Shown here: positions 23,037 through 35,189 of the stretch, one piece after another
Layout: each line of letters opens with the position of its first letter
Numbering within the stretch: the first letter of the stretch is position 1
NCBI GenBank assembly: GCA_003586115.2
Contig: QVOM02000071.1
Location: 2,216,069 to 2,280,068, forward strand
Direction: 5' to 3'
DNA: 64,000 nucleotides
Source: Salvator merianae
Lineage: Eukaryota > Chordata > Lepidosauria > Squamata > Teiidae
Made by a program: the position numbers and the translations under genes
Notes under the pieces: model-generated
What the model was told of the DNA's origin: nothing
What the model saw: the letters and a program-made list of their open reading frames with translations, nothing else
Database searches by the model: none

Positions 23037-25916
23037 AACTAGAGGAGTCAAGCCCATAAGAGACATTCGTCACAAATTAAATGTTACTATACCAATGCGC
23101 AGAGCATGGGAAACAAACAAGGAGAGCTGGAAAGCTTAGCACAGGAAAATAAATATGATGTCATAGGCGTAACTGAAACTTGGTGGGATGGCACACATGA
23201 TTGGAACACAGAGCTTGAAAGCTACAACTTATTTAAAAAAAACAGGCTTAATAAAAGGGGAGGAGGTGTTGCATTGTATGTAAGGAAAGCATATACCATC
23301 ACAGAGATTTATCTTTCAGATAATGGAAGCCCTGTGGAAACCGTTTGGGTGAAAATACAAGGAGAGAGCAACACCAAGGATACTGTTGTAGGAGTTTATT
23401 ATAGACCCCCTGGACAAACAGAAGATATGGATGAACTCTTTATACATCAGATGGCCACGCTCTCAGAAAAACATGACATAGCAATCATGGGAGATTTTAA
23501 CTATCTGGACATTTGTTGGGAATCTCTCTCAGGCAAAAGTCATGGGTCCAATAAATTCTTATCCTCTCTTGCAGATAACTTCATCTTCCAAAAGATGGAG
23601 GAATAAACAAGGGGGTCTGCTATCTTGGACCTAATTCTTACCAACAGGGAGGAAATGGTCAAGGAAGTAAGGGTGACCGGGATCCTGGGTGGCAGTTAGC
23701 ATGCTATCATTGAATTTTGGATAACAAAAGGACGAAGATCTGAGAGGACCCAGACTTCAAGATTAGATTTCAGAGGAGCAGATTTTGATGGACTCAGAAG
23801 GAGGGTAGGAAGGATCCATTGGCTGGATGTCTTAAAGGACAGAAATGTCCAGGAAGGATGGAAAATTTTGAGAAAGGAGATTCTAGAGGCACTATCTTTA
23901 ACAATTCCTAAAAGAAGAAAGAATGGCAAGCATCTAAAGAGACCAGGGTAGATGAACCCTGAACTTAATAACTTGCTAAAAAGAAAAAAAGAAATGTTTA
24001 AAAAATGGAAGGAGGGGGACATAGCAAAAGAAGAATATAATGCAATCTGCAGGAACTGCAGGATAAGTGTCAGAAAGGCTAAAGCTAAAAATGAATTGAG
24101 GATTGCAAGAGAGGCCAAAAACAATAAAAAAGAGTTTTGGGGGTATGTCAGAAGCAAAAGAAAAGTCAAAGAAGCTATAGGACCTTTACAGGATGAGAAG
24201 GGTGATTTGTTCAAAAACAACATTGAGAAGGCAGAATTTCTGAACTCCTATTTTACATCTGTTTCTCTCAGAAAGGAAATGAAACATCAGTTGGCCTTCA
24301 CTGTGCTGTTGAGGGAATAAGAGAATCAAGGCTCTGTATGGACAAGGAGAAGGTGAGGGAACACTTAGCTAGCTTAAATAAATTCAAGTCTCCAGGCCCA
24401 GATGAATTACATCCTATCGTGCTGAAGGAATTAGCTGATATAATTGCTGAACCACTCTCTGTGATATTTGAGAACACATGGTTAACAGGAGAAGTCCCAG
24501 AAGATTGGAGAAGGGCAAATGTTGTCCTTATCTTTAAAAAAGGGAAGAAGACTGACCCAGGTAACTACAAGCCTGTGAGCCTGACTTCAATACCAGTCAA
24601 TATCCTTGAACAAATCATTAAACAACATATATGGGAGCCCTTGCGTAGGAATACAGCAATTAACCAGAGCCAACATGGATTTGTAACAAGCAAGTCATGC
24701 CAGACTAATCTCATTTCCTTTTATGACAGAATTACTGGATGGATGGATGGATCAAGGAAATGCCTTGGACATAGTATATCTTGATTTTAGGAAAGCATTT
24801 GATAAGGTGTCTCATACTATACTTATTGAAAAAATGATCAAATTGGGATTGACAGGACAACTGTTAGGTGGACTCATGACTGGCTTAGTGATCACACTCA
24901 AAGAGTGGTCATACATGGCTTCACACCTGATTGGAAGAATATCTGGAGTGGGATACTGCAAGACTTTGTCCTGGGCCCAATGCTGTTCATAATTTTTATA
25001 ATGATGCTGAGGGAGTCAAGAGGATGCTGATCAAATTTGCAGATGACACAAAGCTAGGAGGGATTGCTAACACTAAGGAGGAGAAGAAGAGGATTCAGAA
25101 AGATCTAGACAAGCTTGAACAGTGGGCTGAAACTAACAGAATGACATTTAACAGGAGGAAATGCAAAGTTTTACATCTGGGTAAGAAAAATGACAATATC
25201 CAATACAGAATGGGAGGAATCTCGATGAGCTGCAACACATGTGAAAAGGATCTGAGTGTATTAGTAGATCACAGATTAAACACGAGTCAACAATGTGATG
25301 CAGCTGCAAAAAAGGCAAAGACCATCCCGGGCTGTATCAAGAGGAGCATAGAGTCTAGATTATGAGAAGTAATTATCCCTCTTTACTCTACCTTGGTCAG
25401 ACCTCATCTGGAGTATTGTGTCCAGTTCTGGGCACCCCAGTTTAAAAAAGACATTGACAAACTGGAACAAGTTCAGAGAAGGGCAACCAAAATGGTGAGT
25501 GGTCTGCAAAGCATGTCCTATGAGGAACGGTTAAAGGATTTAGGAATGTTTAGCCTGCAGAAGAGAAGACTGAGAGGAGACATGATAGCTGTTTTCAAGT
25601 ATCTGAAGGACTGTCACAGTGCAGAAGGATTGTCCCTATTCTCACTTGCACAAGAAGGAAGGACTAAAAACAATGGGATGAAACTCCAAGGGAGTAGATA
25701 AAAGCTAGATATTAGAAAAAACTTTTTGACAGTAAAGGCAATCAGTCATTGGAACAGGATACCACAGGATGTGGTGGACTCTCCTTCACTGGAGGTCTTC
25801 AAGGAGAGGCTGCATGGATATCTGTCTGGGATGGTTTAGTGAATCCTACATTGAGCAGGGGGTTGGACTCGATGACCCTGGAGGTCCCTTCCAACTCTAT
25901 GAGTCTATGATTCTAT
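23037..25916 (+). mobile_element. CR1 LINE ORF2 (endonuclease plus RT), outer element
   Basis: This continues the element seen at 20540-20906. The apurinic-type endonuclease is open at 23106-23606: [29 protein letters not shown], and the IMGDFNY catalytic block at about 23486-23505. The linker and RT follow in pieces (23952-25701) with KSPGPDELHPIVLKEL, VYLDFRKAFDKV, the catalytic FADDT at about 25036-25050, and [14 protein letters not shown]. The 3' end has GGTCCCTTCCAACTC and ATTCTATGA repeats. Stops and shifts make it inactive. The 23640-25916 part is a close relative of 6778-9044. Confidence 0.93.
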
Positions 25917-26413
25917 GAAAAGTGGTCTTTAGCTGTCAAGTTGGGCAGTGCATCACAAGGCAGAGGTAAGAAAATAAAGAGAGAGAACAATGAAAAGTAT
26001 AAAGTATAAATGCTCTAATTCAGACTATAGCAAGTGGAATTAAGTACTTCAATAGCAGCTCTTCTTTTTTTCCAGTGGCACAAAGTTAATTCAAATGGCA
26101 CATAACACCAAGTAACTAAGTAATGAGAGGGCACAATAGGCGATAGAAAGTGGATACCATGTGCTCCATCTCAAATCCAGAAAAATACTTGTTATTGGTG
26201 AAAGAGTGAAGGGGACATTATTACTTGATCACCAAACATTAGTTCTATTTATGTTATACTTTGGATGTCTGACAGAATATCTTATCTGTTTTTATCATTT
26301 AAAAATTTAAAACCCTAAAAAATGTTCCTGTTGTATTCTGTTTTTCAAATGCTGATTAATAGACCATAGCTTTCATTCATCCCCTTACAAATTTCTGTGA
26401 GCACCATATTTAC
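25917..26413. other. No gene seen; RBP3 intron 2
   Basis: Noncoding sequence directly downstream of RBP3 exon 2 on the minus strand, so it is the start of RBP3 intron 2. No further RBP3 exon was recognised between here and position 1. Confidence 0.5.
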
Positions 26414-26604
26414 CTCATATCTATGATTAATGCATCCGTGTAGGCAATCTTCTCCCAGACGTGTTCCGCTAGTAACTCAGAGAATTGGGATAGAAAGTTA
26501 CAGTCACCAAACAGGTCAAATCTGAGGTAGCCAATATTGTTCTCAAACACATTGGTGTGATAGGAAGACTTAATTAGTTCTTCATAAAATTCAGGTGAAG
26601 GGAT
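26414..26604 (-). CDS. RBP3: RBP3 exon 2 (interphotoreceptor retinoid-binding protein)
   Basis: The minus strand reads a TTTAATTTCAG acceptor, then 191 nt coding for [20 protein letters not shown] and [13 protein letters not shown], ending in DALIIDMR and a GTAAAT donor. This is the fourth-module segment that follows exon 1 in vertebrate IRBP. From memory 191 nt is also the human exon 2 length. The phase fits: exon 1 ends after a full codon and this exon starts with ATC. It carries the module's hallmark 'NxGYLRFD' and 'LIIDMR' blocks, lying in the hydrophobic-ligand-binding crotonase-like fold. The next exon, which should begin by completing the Arg codon of 'MRF/YN', was not found in the window. 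Confidence 0.95.
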
Positions 26605-27184
26605 CTGAAATTAAAAAACATAATTAGTATAAAGGGCAACATTATAGCATGGTAGCAATCTTGAGTACAATTTAAGTAGGGGTTGTTAGTGGTGCCCTCT
26701 AGATGTTATTGGACAACAATTATCATTTCTGATGAGTTGGACTGGTTGGAGCTAATGGGAACTAGGAGTATACAGCATCTAGAAAAGTATCATCTTGTAT
26801 GCCCTACAGATTTCACTGGAATCAAGGAAATGGATTTCAAATTTAGGATTAGTTCTAAGGGAACCTGATGCTCACATCTTCACTCAACCATGAAATTGAT
26901 ATTGACTGTTGTCATTTCTCAGCCTTCTGTATAAAGCCATTATTGTAAACCCAGGACTTGTGGGGGAGAGGAAAACTATGCTCAGTAGGAACCAAGTGAA
27001 CGATCTTGAACATCTTCAGCAAGTACATATGCATATATATGAAATATTATTAAATGACCTATCTTGTACTCTGCATCTATCAGATTGATTTGTTAAGCAG
27101 ATGCTTTTAAATATTTTTTTTTCCTTTTCACCAAAACAAATGGTCAGGTGAAAAACCAAAACTGAATTAATCCACACAAACTAA

Positions 27185-27839
27185 GGGCCTGTTCGCACTT
27201 ACTACAGTAGAATGTTCTACCTAGCATGGTTCAGGCTGGTCAGGATCAAGTATGGTGAGGAGTGTTTGCACTGTCAGCACTAGAACACTCCGCAAGCTGA
27301 CCAGCTCTCCAGCACAAATGGGAGTGCACTAGTTCAGTATTTGTGTTCGGAACCAAAGGAGCTGTGTCTGGAGATGTGTCCAGAAGGGCCGCCAGGTTCT
27401 GAACCTCAAAGTTCAAACCTATAAAGGGGCTGGGTTCAAACCATCTGACTGCACAGGCAAGGCTGCGCACTTCCTGCCCCCTCGCCATTCAGAATCAGGA
27501 AATGGTGCGAATGCATCTTTCCTGATCTTCACCTGATCACACTAGTCAGCTTTGAGACTACAATTTTCTTGACCACAGCTTGAAAGTGCAAACCTGGTTT
27601 GCACTTTCAACTTCGCACCCTGGCTGCTGTTTCAAAGACAACTGCGAAAGGAGCTGCTTTGACTCCGGAGTAGTAGCTCTATGGGTCGGAGTTGTAGCTC
27701 TATGGTTGTTGACATCACTTCCTGCAAGCTTCAGGTGGGCTTTGGTAAATTTCCAGTCAGCTGGAGCTGTTTGCAGGTGCGAATGCTCCAGTTCAGCAAG
27801 TGACCTGGACCGTTCCACTCACTAAGTGGGAACAGGCCC
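27185..27839 (+). mobile_element. Harbinger-type MITE with TAA target duplication
   Basis: This 655-bp element starts GGGCCTGTTCGCACTTACTA and ends with AAGTGGGAACAGGCCC. It is flanked by a TAA duplication (27182-27184 and 27840-27842). The subterminal block 'GGTTCAGGCTGGT' (27228) also occurs near the left end of the large Harbinger element (GCTTCAGGCCGGT, 42835). No coding sequence is present. The arm 27593-27725 is the inverted copy of 28025-28156 in the next element. Confidence 0.87.
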
Positions 27840-27872
27840 TAAAAGTTCACATTTATAATTTCTTTAAATAGA

Positions 27873-28615
27873 GGGTGTTTTCGCACTTATGAGAGAAGAA
27901 TGGAATAATTACCAGGCTTCAGGCTGGTGAAAATGGAGTCCGGTGGGTGCCATTTGCACTTGTCAGCAATGGAAAGACTGAAAGCTGACCAGCAGGGGGA
28001 GCAGTGTGAATGGGAATGCACTAGGCAGGAAGCGATGTCAACAACCATAGAGCTACAACTCTGACCATAGAGCTACTACTCCGAAGTCAGAGCAGCTCCT
28101 TTCGCAGTTGTCTTCGAAACAGCAGCCAGGGTGCGAAGTCAAAAGTGCAAACCAGGTTGCAAAGCATCGGATGGTGCCTGCACAGCCTGCTGATCCCTCC
28201 CCACCACCATTTCAAACCCAGAAGTAGCAAATGGAGCTCTCCTGGCCTTCCAGGCCCAATTGTGGCAGCATGAGCCCGACTGGGGCCTCACACGGGCCCA
28301 TTCAGGCCCTTGCAAAGGGATAGGCTCCATTGCCCATCATGCATTGCATGATAACGAGATCACACATGTGTGATGGGTAGGCTGGTTGCCCAGAAGATGG
28401 CCACCAATGTGGAGAAGGTAGGTGCGAATGAATCCTCACCTGCAGCTCACTTTGAGCTTCAGGTGAGAATTCAGACAGCTACTTTCTTCACCAGCGGTAG
28501 TAGAGATCAGCAGCAGATGAGGTCTGTTGCTGGCCACTACAGCCATCCTCTGGTGCGAATGCACTTGACTAGCAAGCATGCCTCATGCTTGCTACTGTCA
28601 AGTGTAAACAGGGCC
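27873..28615 (+). mobile_element. Harbinger-type MITE, neighbour of the previous one
   Basis: The element begins GGGTGTTTTCGCACTTATGA and ends AAGTGTAAACAGGGCC, about 743 bp. The left end and subterminal 'GCTTCAGGCTGGTG' (27926) match the big Harbinger element. The right part (28380-28615) matches the 16770 element. The target duplication is not certain; ATAG occurs on both sides but is offset by one base from the termini. It lies 33 bp from the previous MITE. Confidence 0.75.
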
Positions 28616-29561
28616 ATAGTTTCTATTGTTCATGACAACTTCTGTCAACCTTCCCTCCCATTCTCAGCTGGACAAAAATGAGAGTTTTTAAGCATGTAAA
28701 TTTATCCTGGCTTGCTCAATGTTCTGAACTCTTGTCCAGCTTGAGGATGAGGAATTAGGGGCTTGACTTCTTTCTTCACCCACTAATAATCTGTGCAGTG
28801 AGACTCTCAATAAGTTTCTCTACATTTAAGCCAACAAACAGAATATAGCAGCACCAGAAATCCTTGCTTTCATGCTGCTGTGGGTTATTTCCCAGTTTGG
28901 GGGGGGGGAGCAAAATTAGGGTCAAGAGTCCTCATCCCATAGCTGATTGGATCTCTTACCCATCTTGGGAACTGAGAAATCAGGAGCTTGAGTGGTTTTC
29001 TCATCCCACCAACTATCTGATAGTAGCATGACAATTCTTTTCAAGCCACTCTACTGTCCTCACAAAAGATAAAAGCCCTAGGACAGCCTGGACTCAAGAG
29101 AAGCTTCTTCCTGCAGAACAGTGTTGAAGGAAGGGTGTAAAAACTACATTTTCTCTCCTCCAGTGCTCATCTAGGTGTTGTCCTGGCAGCACTGTGGATG
29201 GGAAGGATTTGCTGTTCCAGCCACATGGTTTGGCATGCAGTTTAGATCCACAGATCCAGTAGGGGCATCAGAAAACACACATTCTTCTACTTGCACTGCT
29301 TCTCCATACATAAACCTTGAATTCAGATTGGAAGAGCTTAGAAGTGTGCAAGTATGTATATCCCGTTCAGATTTACTTTCCTGGAAAACAAAGCCTTTGT
29401 TACACACAGAGGATCCATCATGAATTCCATTTCAGCCCATCTTTCCAGAAAACAAAAACAAAGAGGCTTGGAGGGTAGAAAAAGTACAAGAGGAGCTCTT
29501 CTATGGTTAAATATATGTACAGATCAATCTTTAGTTTGAGCCAAGGCACTACAAGTATTAG

Positions 29562-29968
29562 GGCTGTGTTCACACCTAAGCGTTAATCTAGCTTCAATCC
29601 ATTTTCAGAGTGAAAGAACACATCAGCAAAGTGACAAGGACCCTTTCTGCACTTGGCTTTATTCTGGATCATATCCTAGAACAGGGACCTGCTATCCGCA
29701 TGCTAGTGGAGTTTACAGCAGGCCCTGCGTGGGGCCTGCCATAGTTCCTACTAGCATGCAGATGGCAGGTCCCTATTCCAAGATATAATCTGGTATAAGG
29801 CCAAGTGCAGAAAGGGCCAAGCTGTTTGTTTTTGGCTTTAATCTAACTCAGAAAATCCACCTTTGAGTTAGATAATGGGGAAAGAAAATGACTGATCACT
29901 TTGCTGATGGATTCATCCACTCTGAAGGCGAACTGAAGCCAAATTAAAACTTAGACGTGAAGGCAGCC
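29562..29968 (+). mobile_element. Palindromic MITE, host of a nested MITE
   Basis: The ends GGCTGTGTTCACACCTAAGC and (reverse complement of the right end) GGCTGCCTTCACGTCTAAGT form long imperfect inverted arms. These arms extend through 'GCTTCAATCC' and 'CAGAGTG' (left) versus 'GGCTTCAGTTCG' and 'CAGAGTG' (right). A TAG duplication flanks it (29559-29561 and 29969-29971). Without the inner element at 29639-29818 and one copy of its duplication, it would be about 224 bp. It is non-autonomous and probably of a 3-bp-TSD superfamily such as PIF/Harbinger. Confidence 0.85.
29639..29818 (+). mobile_element. Nested palindromic MITE, 180 bp, AAG target duplication
   Basis: It starts GACCCTTTCTGCACTTGGC and ends GCCAAGTGCAGAAAGGGCC, i.e. 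near-perfect inverted termini. Its interior is also self-complementary: GGGACCTGCTATCCGCATGC and its partner GCATGCAGATGGCAGGTCCC. AAG is duplicated at 29636-29638 and 29819-29821. It is inserted inside the MITE at 29562-29968, so it is the younger of the two. Confidence 0.88.
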
Positions 29969-32192
29969 TAGGTGTAGTTAGGTACGAGGTTTCCAGGAGG
30001 CAGTGCTTGCTTGATGGGCTGATAAAAACCCTGTGATATCTTGAAAAGCCTAAAAGCCGGGTAAAATGGCAGATGAAAAATGCTACATCTTCAAAAAGGA
30101 TAAAAATTATGGCATCCTGGCATTGATAACTGGGAAGGGTCTAAAAAAGGTTAAAAATAGTAATTTGTCTGTGAACAAATAAACCAAATGGAGTTGTCTC
30201 ATTTCTGATCAAATATCTCCTTACGAGGGTGGGAAAATATTACCTTCACCTACATGGCCTGGGCACCGCTCAGACATCTTTTGGATCATGCTGAAAATGG
30301 CATCTTTGAAACTAGGGAACTTTTGTTCCCCATCTTCGAACAGAGCAAAGGGAGTCAGGCACATAGTGTGCAGACACTGTGCACCTCGCCTCTATGGAAA
30401 AGCAAGCACTCCTGCCCTTTAGACGCTGCAATCCCCCATCATGAAGATGCAGACATATTTTAAAATCATGGAAATATTGATGTTACATTTCAAGTTATAT
30501 TATTTATTTAGATGGCATTGAGGAACTAGGCAAAGTTTATATAAGAGATAAATAACTTTAACCTTTCAATTACCTTGTATTTCCTAAGATGGCACTTATT
30601 AGGTACAACTGCTGGATTATGGATATCCCACTGATCCCTCTTTTCAGTGGAACATTTTGGAGGATGCCTTCGAAAACTCCCTAGGAAATCTTTCCATCAC
30701 TCCAAATATATCAGGAAGAAGAGTGGAGTCCTCCCATGATGTCCTTAGAAACCTCTGCCTCCTCATTCTCTTTTCTCTGCCTGTAGTGCTACATCAGATT
30801 CCGGATACTATCAAAAGGTCTGCTAGCATTTCCCTTTGACATAGACATGCATCTTCATTCTGTTACCTTTAATGTAGTTGCAATTTGGAGTGCAAGAAGG
30901 GAAGAAAGGACTGGGGCCAGGGCTATGGAAATTCAGTGCCATGTGCTCAGCTTTCTTTTCTGGAGGGGAAGCAAAGTAGGGTGGACTGTTTTGCAAATAC
31001 TTATTGTGCTACTTGGGATTCTCAGGGCCTGTTCACAATGACATGCTAGTGAGCATCTCCACTAGCACAGTTTGTTCTCACTCTGCAGGTATATCCTCCT
31101 CTCTCCCCCAAGACTAATACTGAAAACCTCACTGTTAGTCTCCTTCTCTTCAGTGCCATGGACTGTTGCACATGGCACCCTTAGGTGCACCACTCCAAAG
31201 GTGAGAAGATGTAATCCTAGATTGAGGTCATGTAGACCTGCTGACCAGATATGCTAATCAAGGTGACAGGGTGAGTCAGAGAGCTGGAACAGTACTGAAA
31301 ATGGCAGTGTTCAGTTAAAACAATACAGATGTTGCAGATTTAAATCCAGGATGTTAGTCAAGTCAATGCTGGTATTTATATTGATATCAGCTGTCTGAAT
31401 TAATCAAGAAGGTATGATAGGCTTGCCCATCTGGATTGATTGCCAGACAAAGGCTTGCCCTAGAATAATTTTGCATATTGCTGTGCATGCCTTAGAGTGC
31501 TTCCTCTTTGTTGTGGTCATGTTTCCTTGTTATGATCTGGTTTTGAATCAGTAGCAGAAGAATGGGGGATACTGTCCAATCTTAAAATGACATTTTTGTG
31601 GTTTGAGTTAAAATGGCTTTCCAGGTGCCAGTCATAGCATCCTATGGTCAGGACATCTATGCAGCCTTGTAGTCCATAGCTAGCTAGTTGAATGTAAACA
31701 TCCTCTGTACATGTGTACAAAAGTAACACCAATAACATGCCCCCCCAGCTCAGCTTCAAGAAAGAGTCAACTCCTGTGCTCAGAAATCTCAACCACCAAT
31801 GAGCTGATTCTTCTGAGATTTGGAGATTTAAGAAGCCATGTGTTGAGAAAAAAGTCTGTCAGTTCAGGCTTTAATTTGCCCAGAAGACAACTCTTTAACC
31901 ATGTCTGATTGCACCCTCAGAGGTGAGAGGAAATGAAGGTGCAATCCAAGAGACAGTATAGCTATCCAAGCCAAGATTGTTCCTGTGCATGTGAATGATC
32001 TGAAATTCTCTTCTGTTCAGACTTCTCCAACATTCTTACCTATTCTGTCATTTCAAAGTGCAGGAACTAGAATAATGGCTTTAAATTTCAAACAGGGAAA
32101 TTCTGATTGAATATTAGGAAAACATCTGTTTAGTAAGAGTAGTCTGATAGTGGGACTGCTCACTTAGGGAGGGGCTGGGCTTTCCTTCATCT

Positions 32193-32429
32193 CAGTGGTG
32201 TAGGAAAGGGGGGGAGGGTGCCCTAGGAGGCACGTTGTCCTGGGCAGCACATGCAGCTAGGTCCTTCTTTGCCCACCCAGCGCGCAATGTTTCGCCGGAG
32301 CACGGCAGCGCCCGGCCGGCAGTTGTTGGGGCGGTGGCAGGGGTTGGAGGCTGCAGGGCAGGGTGCCCTTGCTTGCACTCTTCTGCCGCTGGGTGGCCCC
32401 AGGCAACAAAAACTTCAGCTACACCGCTG
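32193..32429 (-). mobile_element. Non-autonomous hAT element, copy A
   Basis: This 237-bp GC-rich element has termini CAGTGGTGTAGG (left) and CAGCTACACCGCTG (right). It is flanked by a perfect 8-bp duplication CTTCATCT (32185-32192 and 32430-32437). Eight-base duplications with CAGTG-type ends are diagnostic for hAT transposons. The interior is related to the copies at 39610 and 41977 but shorter. It lies in RBP3 intron 1. Confidence 0.88.
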
Positions 32430-35189
32430 CTTCATCTCTTGGGGATACTTCAATTTTGATTCTTAAATTAAATAGGATATTAGTCTCAACAACCTAACCA
32501 GCCCTTTCCAACAGCATGATATGTGGGTTATATAAGAACCAGTTCAGATGAAAGTAAAATGAAAAGACATTATTCTTATATGACATCTACAAGGCTACAC
32601 AACAATAAAAATTAAGTTGATGTTCTCACTATAATAACTGCCAAATATGAAGACTTGTTCAGGAAATATGTGTATTTTAAAATAAGAAACTTGTTTTTAT
32701 TTACATTTTGTTACTGGTGATTTAAAGGCTATTATTTCATTTATTGCTTTTTTTGAAGATGAAGGGCTATGAAATACTGTAAATATATTTACCAACAAGA
32801 ACTTTATTTTGGGATCAGCCATGATTGGTGCTGAGGCGGCAACAGAAGGGCTGAACATGATTTGTTGTTCATGTTTGATGTTGGTAATTTGTGGCAGAAC
32901 ACTCTTTGGCTCCATCCACACCACGAAGATTGGATGCCCCAGAGCACCCCTGGGGCCTGACAGGCAAAGTTCCTACCCTTGTCAGGCCTGCAGGCATCCC
33001 CTGAGGCACAATATCTGCTCTAAGAGGTACTCTTTGTGCAGAGTGCAAAAAAAGATTCTGAGAGTGGATTTCGCTCTCATTAACCCCTGCTACCATCAGG
33101 GGTGGTGATTCACTGAGGGCAATTTCCACTTGGCATGATCTGATGCTGGTTTAAAATGGCCCTTTACTGGGCTGTTTCCAGTTTGGTGCCAAAATGCATC
33201 AGATGGAAACTTCAAAACTCTGGAGGTGCCACCCATGTAAAAGGTGCACCTCCTGTGGGTTCATAATACTCAGACAGCTCATTTGTCAGCCAATGCTAGC
33301 AAATTTCTAACAGTAGCAACTGAAACTAGTATCTCAGTAAGATTTTTCTGTACAATTCTTTTTATCACCTATATCTTAACATTTTCTTCTTTTTTTGCAC
33401 TTGTTTTTATTTGCCTTTCTTACTAGTTATATTTGGGTCTCTGATTGAAATGATTGATTGATTGATTGCATGCTTTGATGTGAAGTGCTTACTTAATTGG
33501 TTGAAAGACTAGTTGACCATGCACTAAAAACATTAAAGGCAAATTATGAATTCCCTCTCAGCTCTTCTGTTGCACTCCCAGGCACTGGTTGCTACTGCCT
33601 GTTCCATAGGCAATTTTTGTTTTCATTTTGGGTATGTAATATTCAACAGAGCATAAAAATTTGTGCAGAGAATAGCATTCTGATTCCTGTTAATTCATAT
33701 TAAATGTACAGAAAGCTTGGTTAATCATAGCATATATATCTGAAAAGATTCCTTAATTTGTAGGGGTTAAAATATGGTAAAGTATATATACTGTACGTAT
33801 ATAAAATTTTATTTTACAGTCAAAGACCCACAGAGTGCAGAAACAATAAGGTTAATACATATCACAGCATATTCACGTTAAAATTCAGAATCAATAAAAA
33901 CATTGGCCTGAATCATGAAACCATGAAATTTGCTTTCTGCTTAAAGTATATATAGTAAACTATATAAAGTATATATATAGTAAGCCTTTTTATGGACATT
34001 TGTTGCTGCACTGCTGTGGAGGTGAGACTGAAAACCCTTACATGAGGGAATCAAAAGGAGGAGGAGAGGAGCAGGAGGAGCAGGAGGTGGCAATGGCAAT
34101 GACAGCAGCCCAGGAACTGAATGGAAGTGAGGCAGATTACCAGGAAGGGAGGGATTAAAAGAAGCATTGTTGGAATTTTTTAGATGTAAGTAGACAGGGC
34201 TAGAAAATGATGTTACTGATAGTGAGGAGGGGAAGTAGCAGGAACTCAACGGAAACAGATCTGTTCCAATCCAGCTAACTCACAATGAGCTTGGAAGCAT
34301 GAAGGTCAAGTGAAGTTATACCACAAAACTGAGATGGATTTTTGTGATAAAGGGAAGAATAAAGGGAAGAAAAGTATATTTAATTCTTAAATATACTGCT
34401 GATAATCTATCTAGCAGATGAACAGCTTCACCTCAGCCACACTTCAAATGAAAATAGTTCCACAGAGGTTGTTTGTGAGCTATTGCACTTAAGCTTGTGT
34501 ATAATGGTTAATATATTGGATAGGAAGGATTATGGTTCAATTCCCCATCCAGACAAGAAGCTTACTGAATGCCCTTGATCCAGTTACTCTCTCTTAGATT
34601 ACCTTATAAAGTTATTATGAGGACACAGTGGGAAGTGGAAGGACAACCACATGTGTTGCTTTGAGGAATTAGAGGGAAAGACAGACTATCAATGTAACAA
34701 CTAGACAAAACTTTAAAGCCACATTGGGAGGGAAACTTCCTTTGACATCTCCAGGGATCTTCCTTCCAATGCATTTAGCCATATGGAAGAACTTAAATCA
34801 CCCTAACATGCTGTGGCAGAGCAGGGGGGAAGAATTATAGGCACCAGTCTTTGTGGTTCCATTGCTGCTTGACCTTTCTGCAACAGTTTTTTCATTAATC
34901 TTCCAACTTCAAAAAAACTTGTGCCCATCAGGTACTTGGTGGAACGTGGTGGAACATTAGAGTTTGCAGATGAATTGCAGATCTCATAAGCTGAACCCCT
35001 AAATAGTTCCCTAAATAGTCCAAAACACAGTATTTGTATGGGATGACAATCTCAAAACTTAGGTATTTACTACATTTCCTGGGATGTGGCGATGTTAGCT
35101 ACGTAAGTATAATTTAGGCAATCAAATCTCACTTCTAACCTTTCAGTAAGGCATCATGGCACTTGTTAATGAGTCAGACAGAGTCTTAC

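Larger units (their letters stand above)
26605..35189 (-). other. RBP3: RBP3 intron 1
   Basis: The intron is bounded by a GTAAGAC donor (35184-35189 read on the minus strand) and a TTTCAG acceptor (26605-26610), giving 8585 bp. It contains at least five DNA-transposon copies, listed separately. Stretches 28616-29558, 29972-32184 and 32438-35165 show no gene. There are only weak repeat-like fragments, e.g. a GGGCCTGTTCACAATGACAT stretch at 31026 that resembles a Harbinger-type terminus. A T-rich segment at 33370-33420 has no coding signal. Confidence 0.85.
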
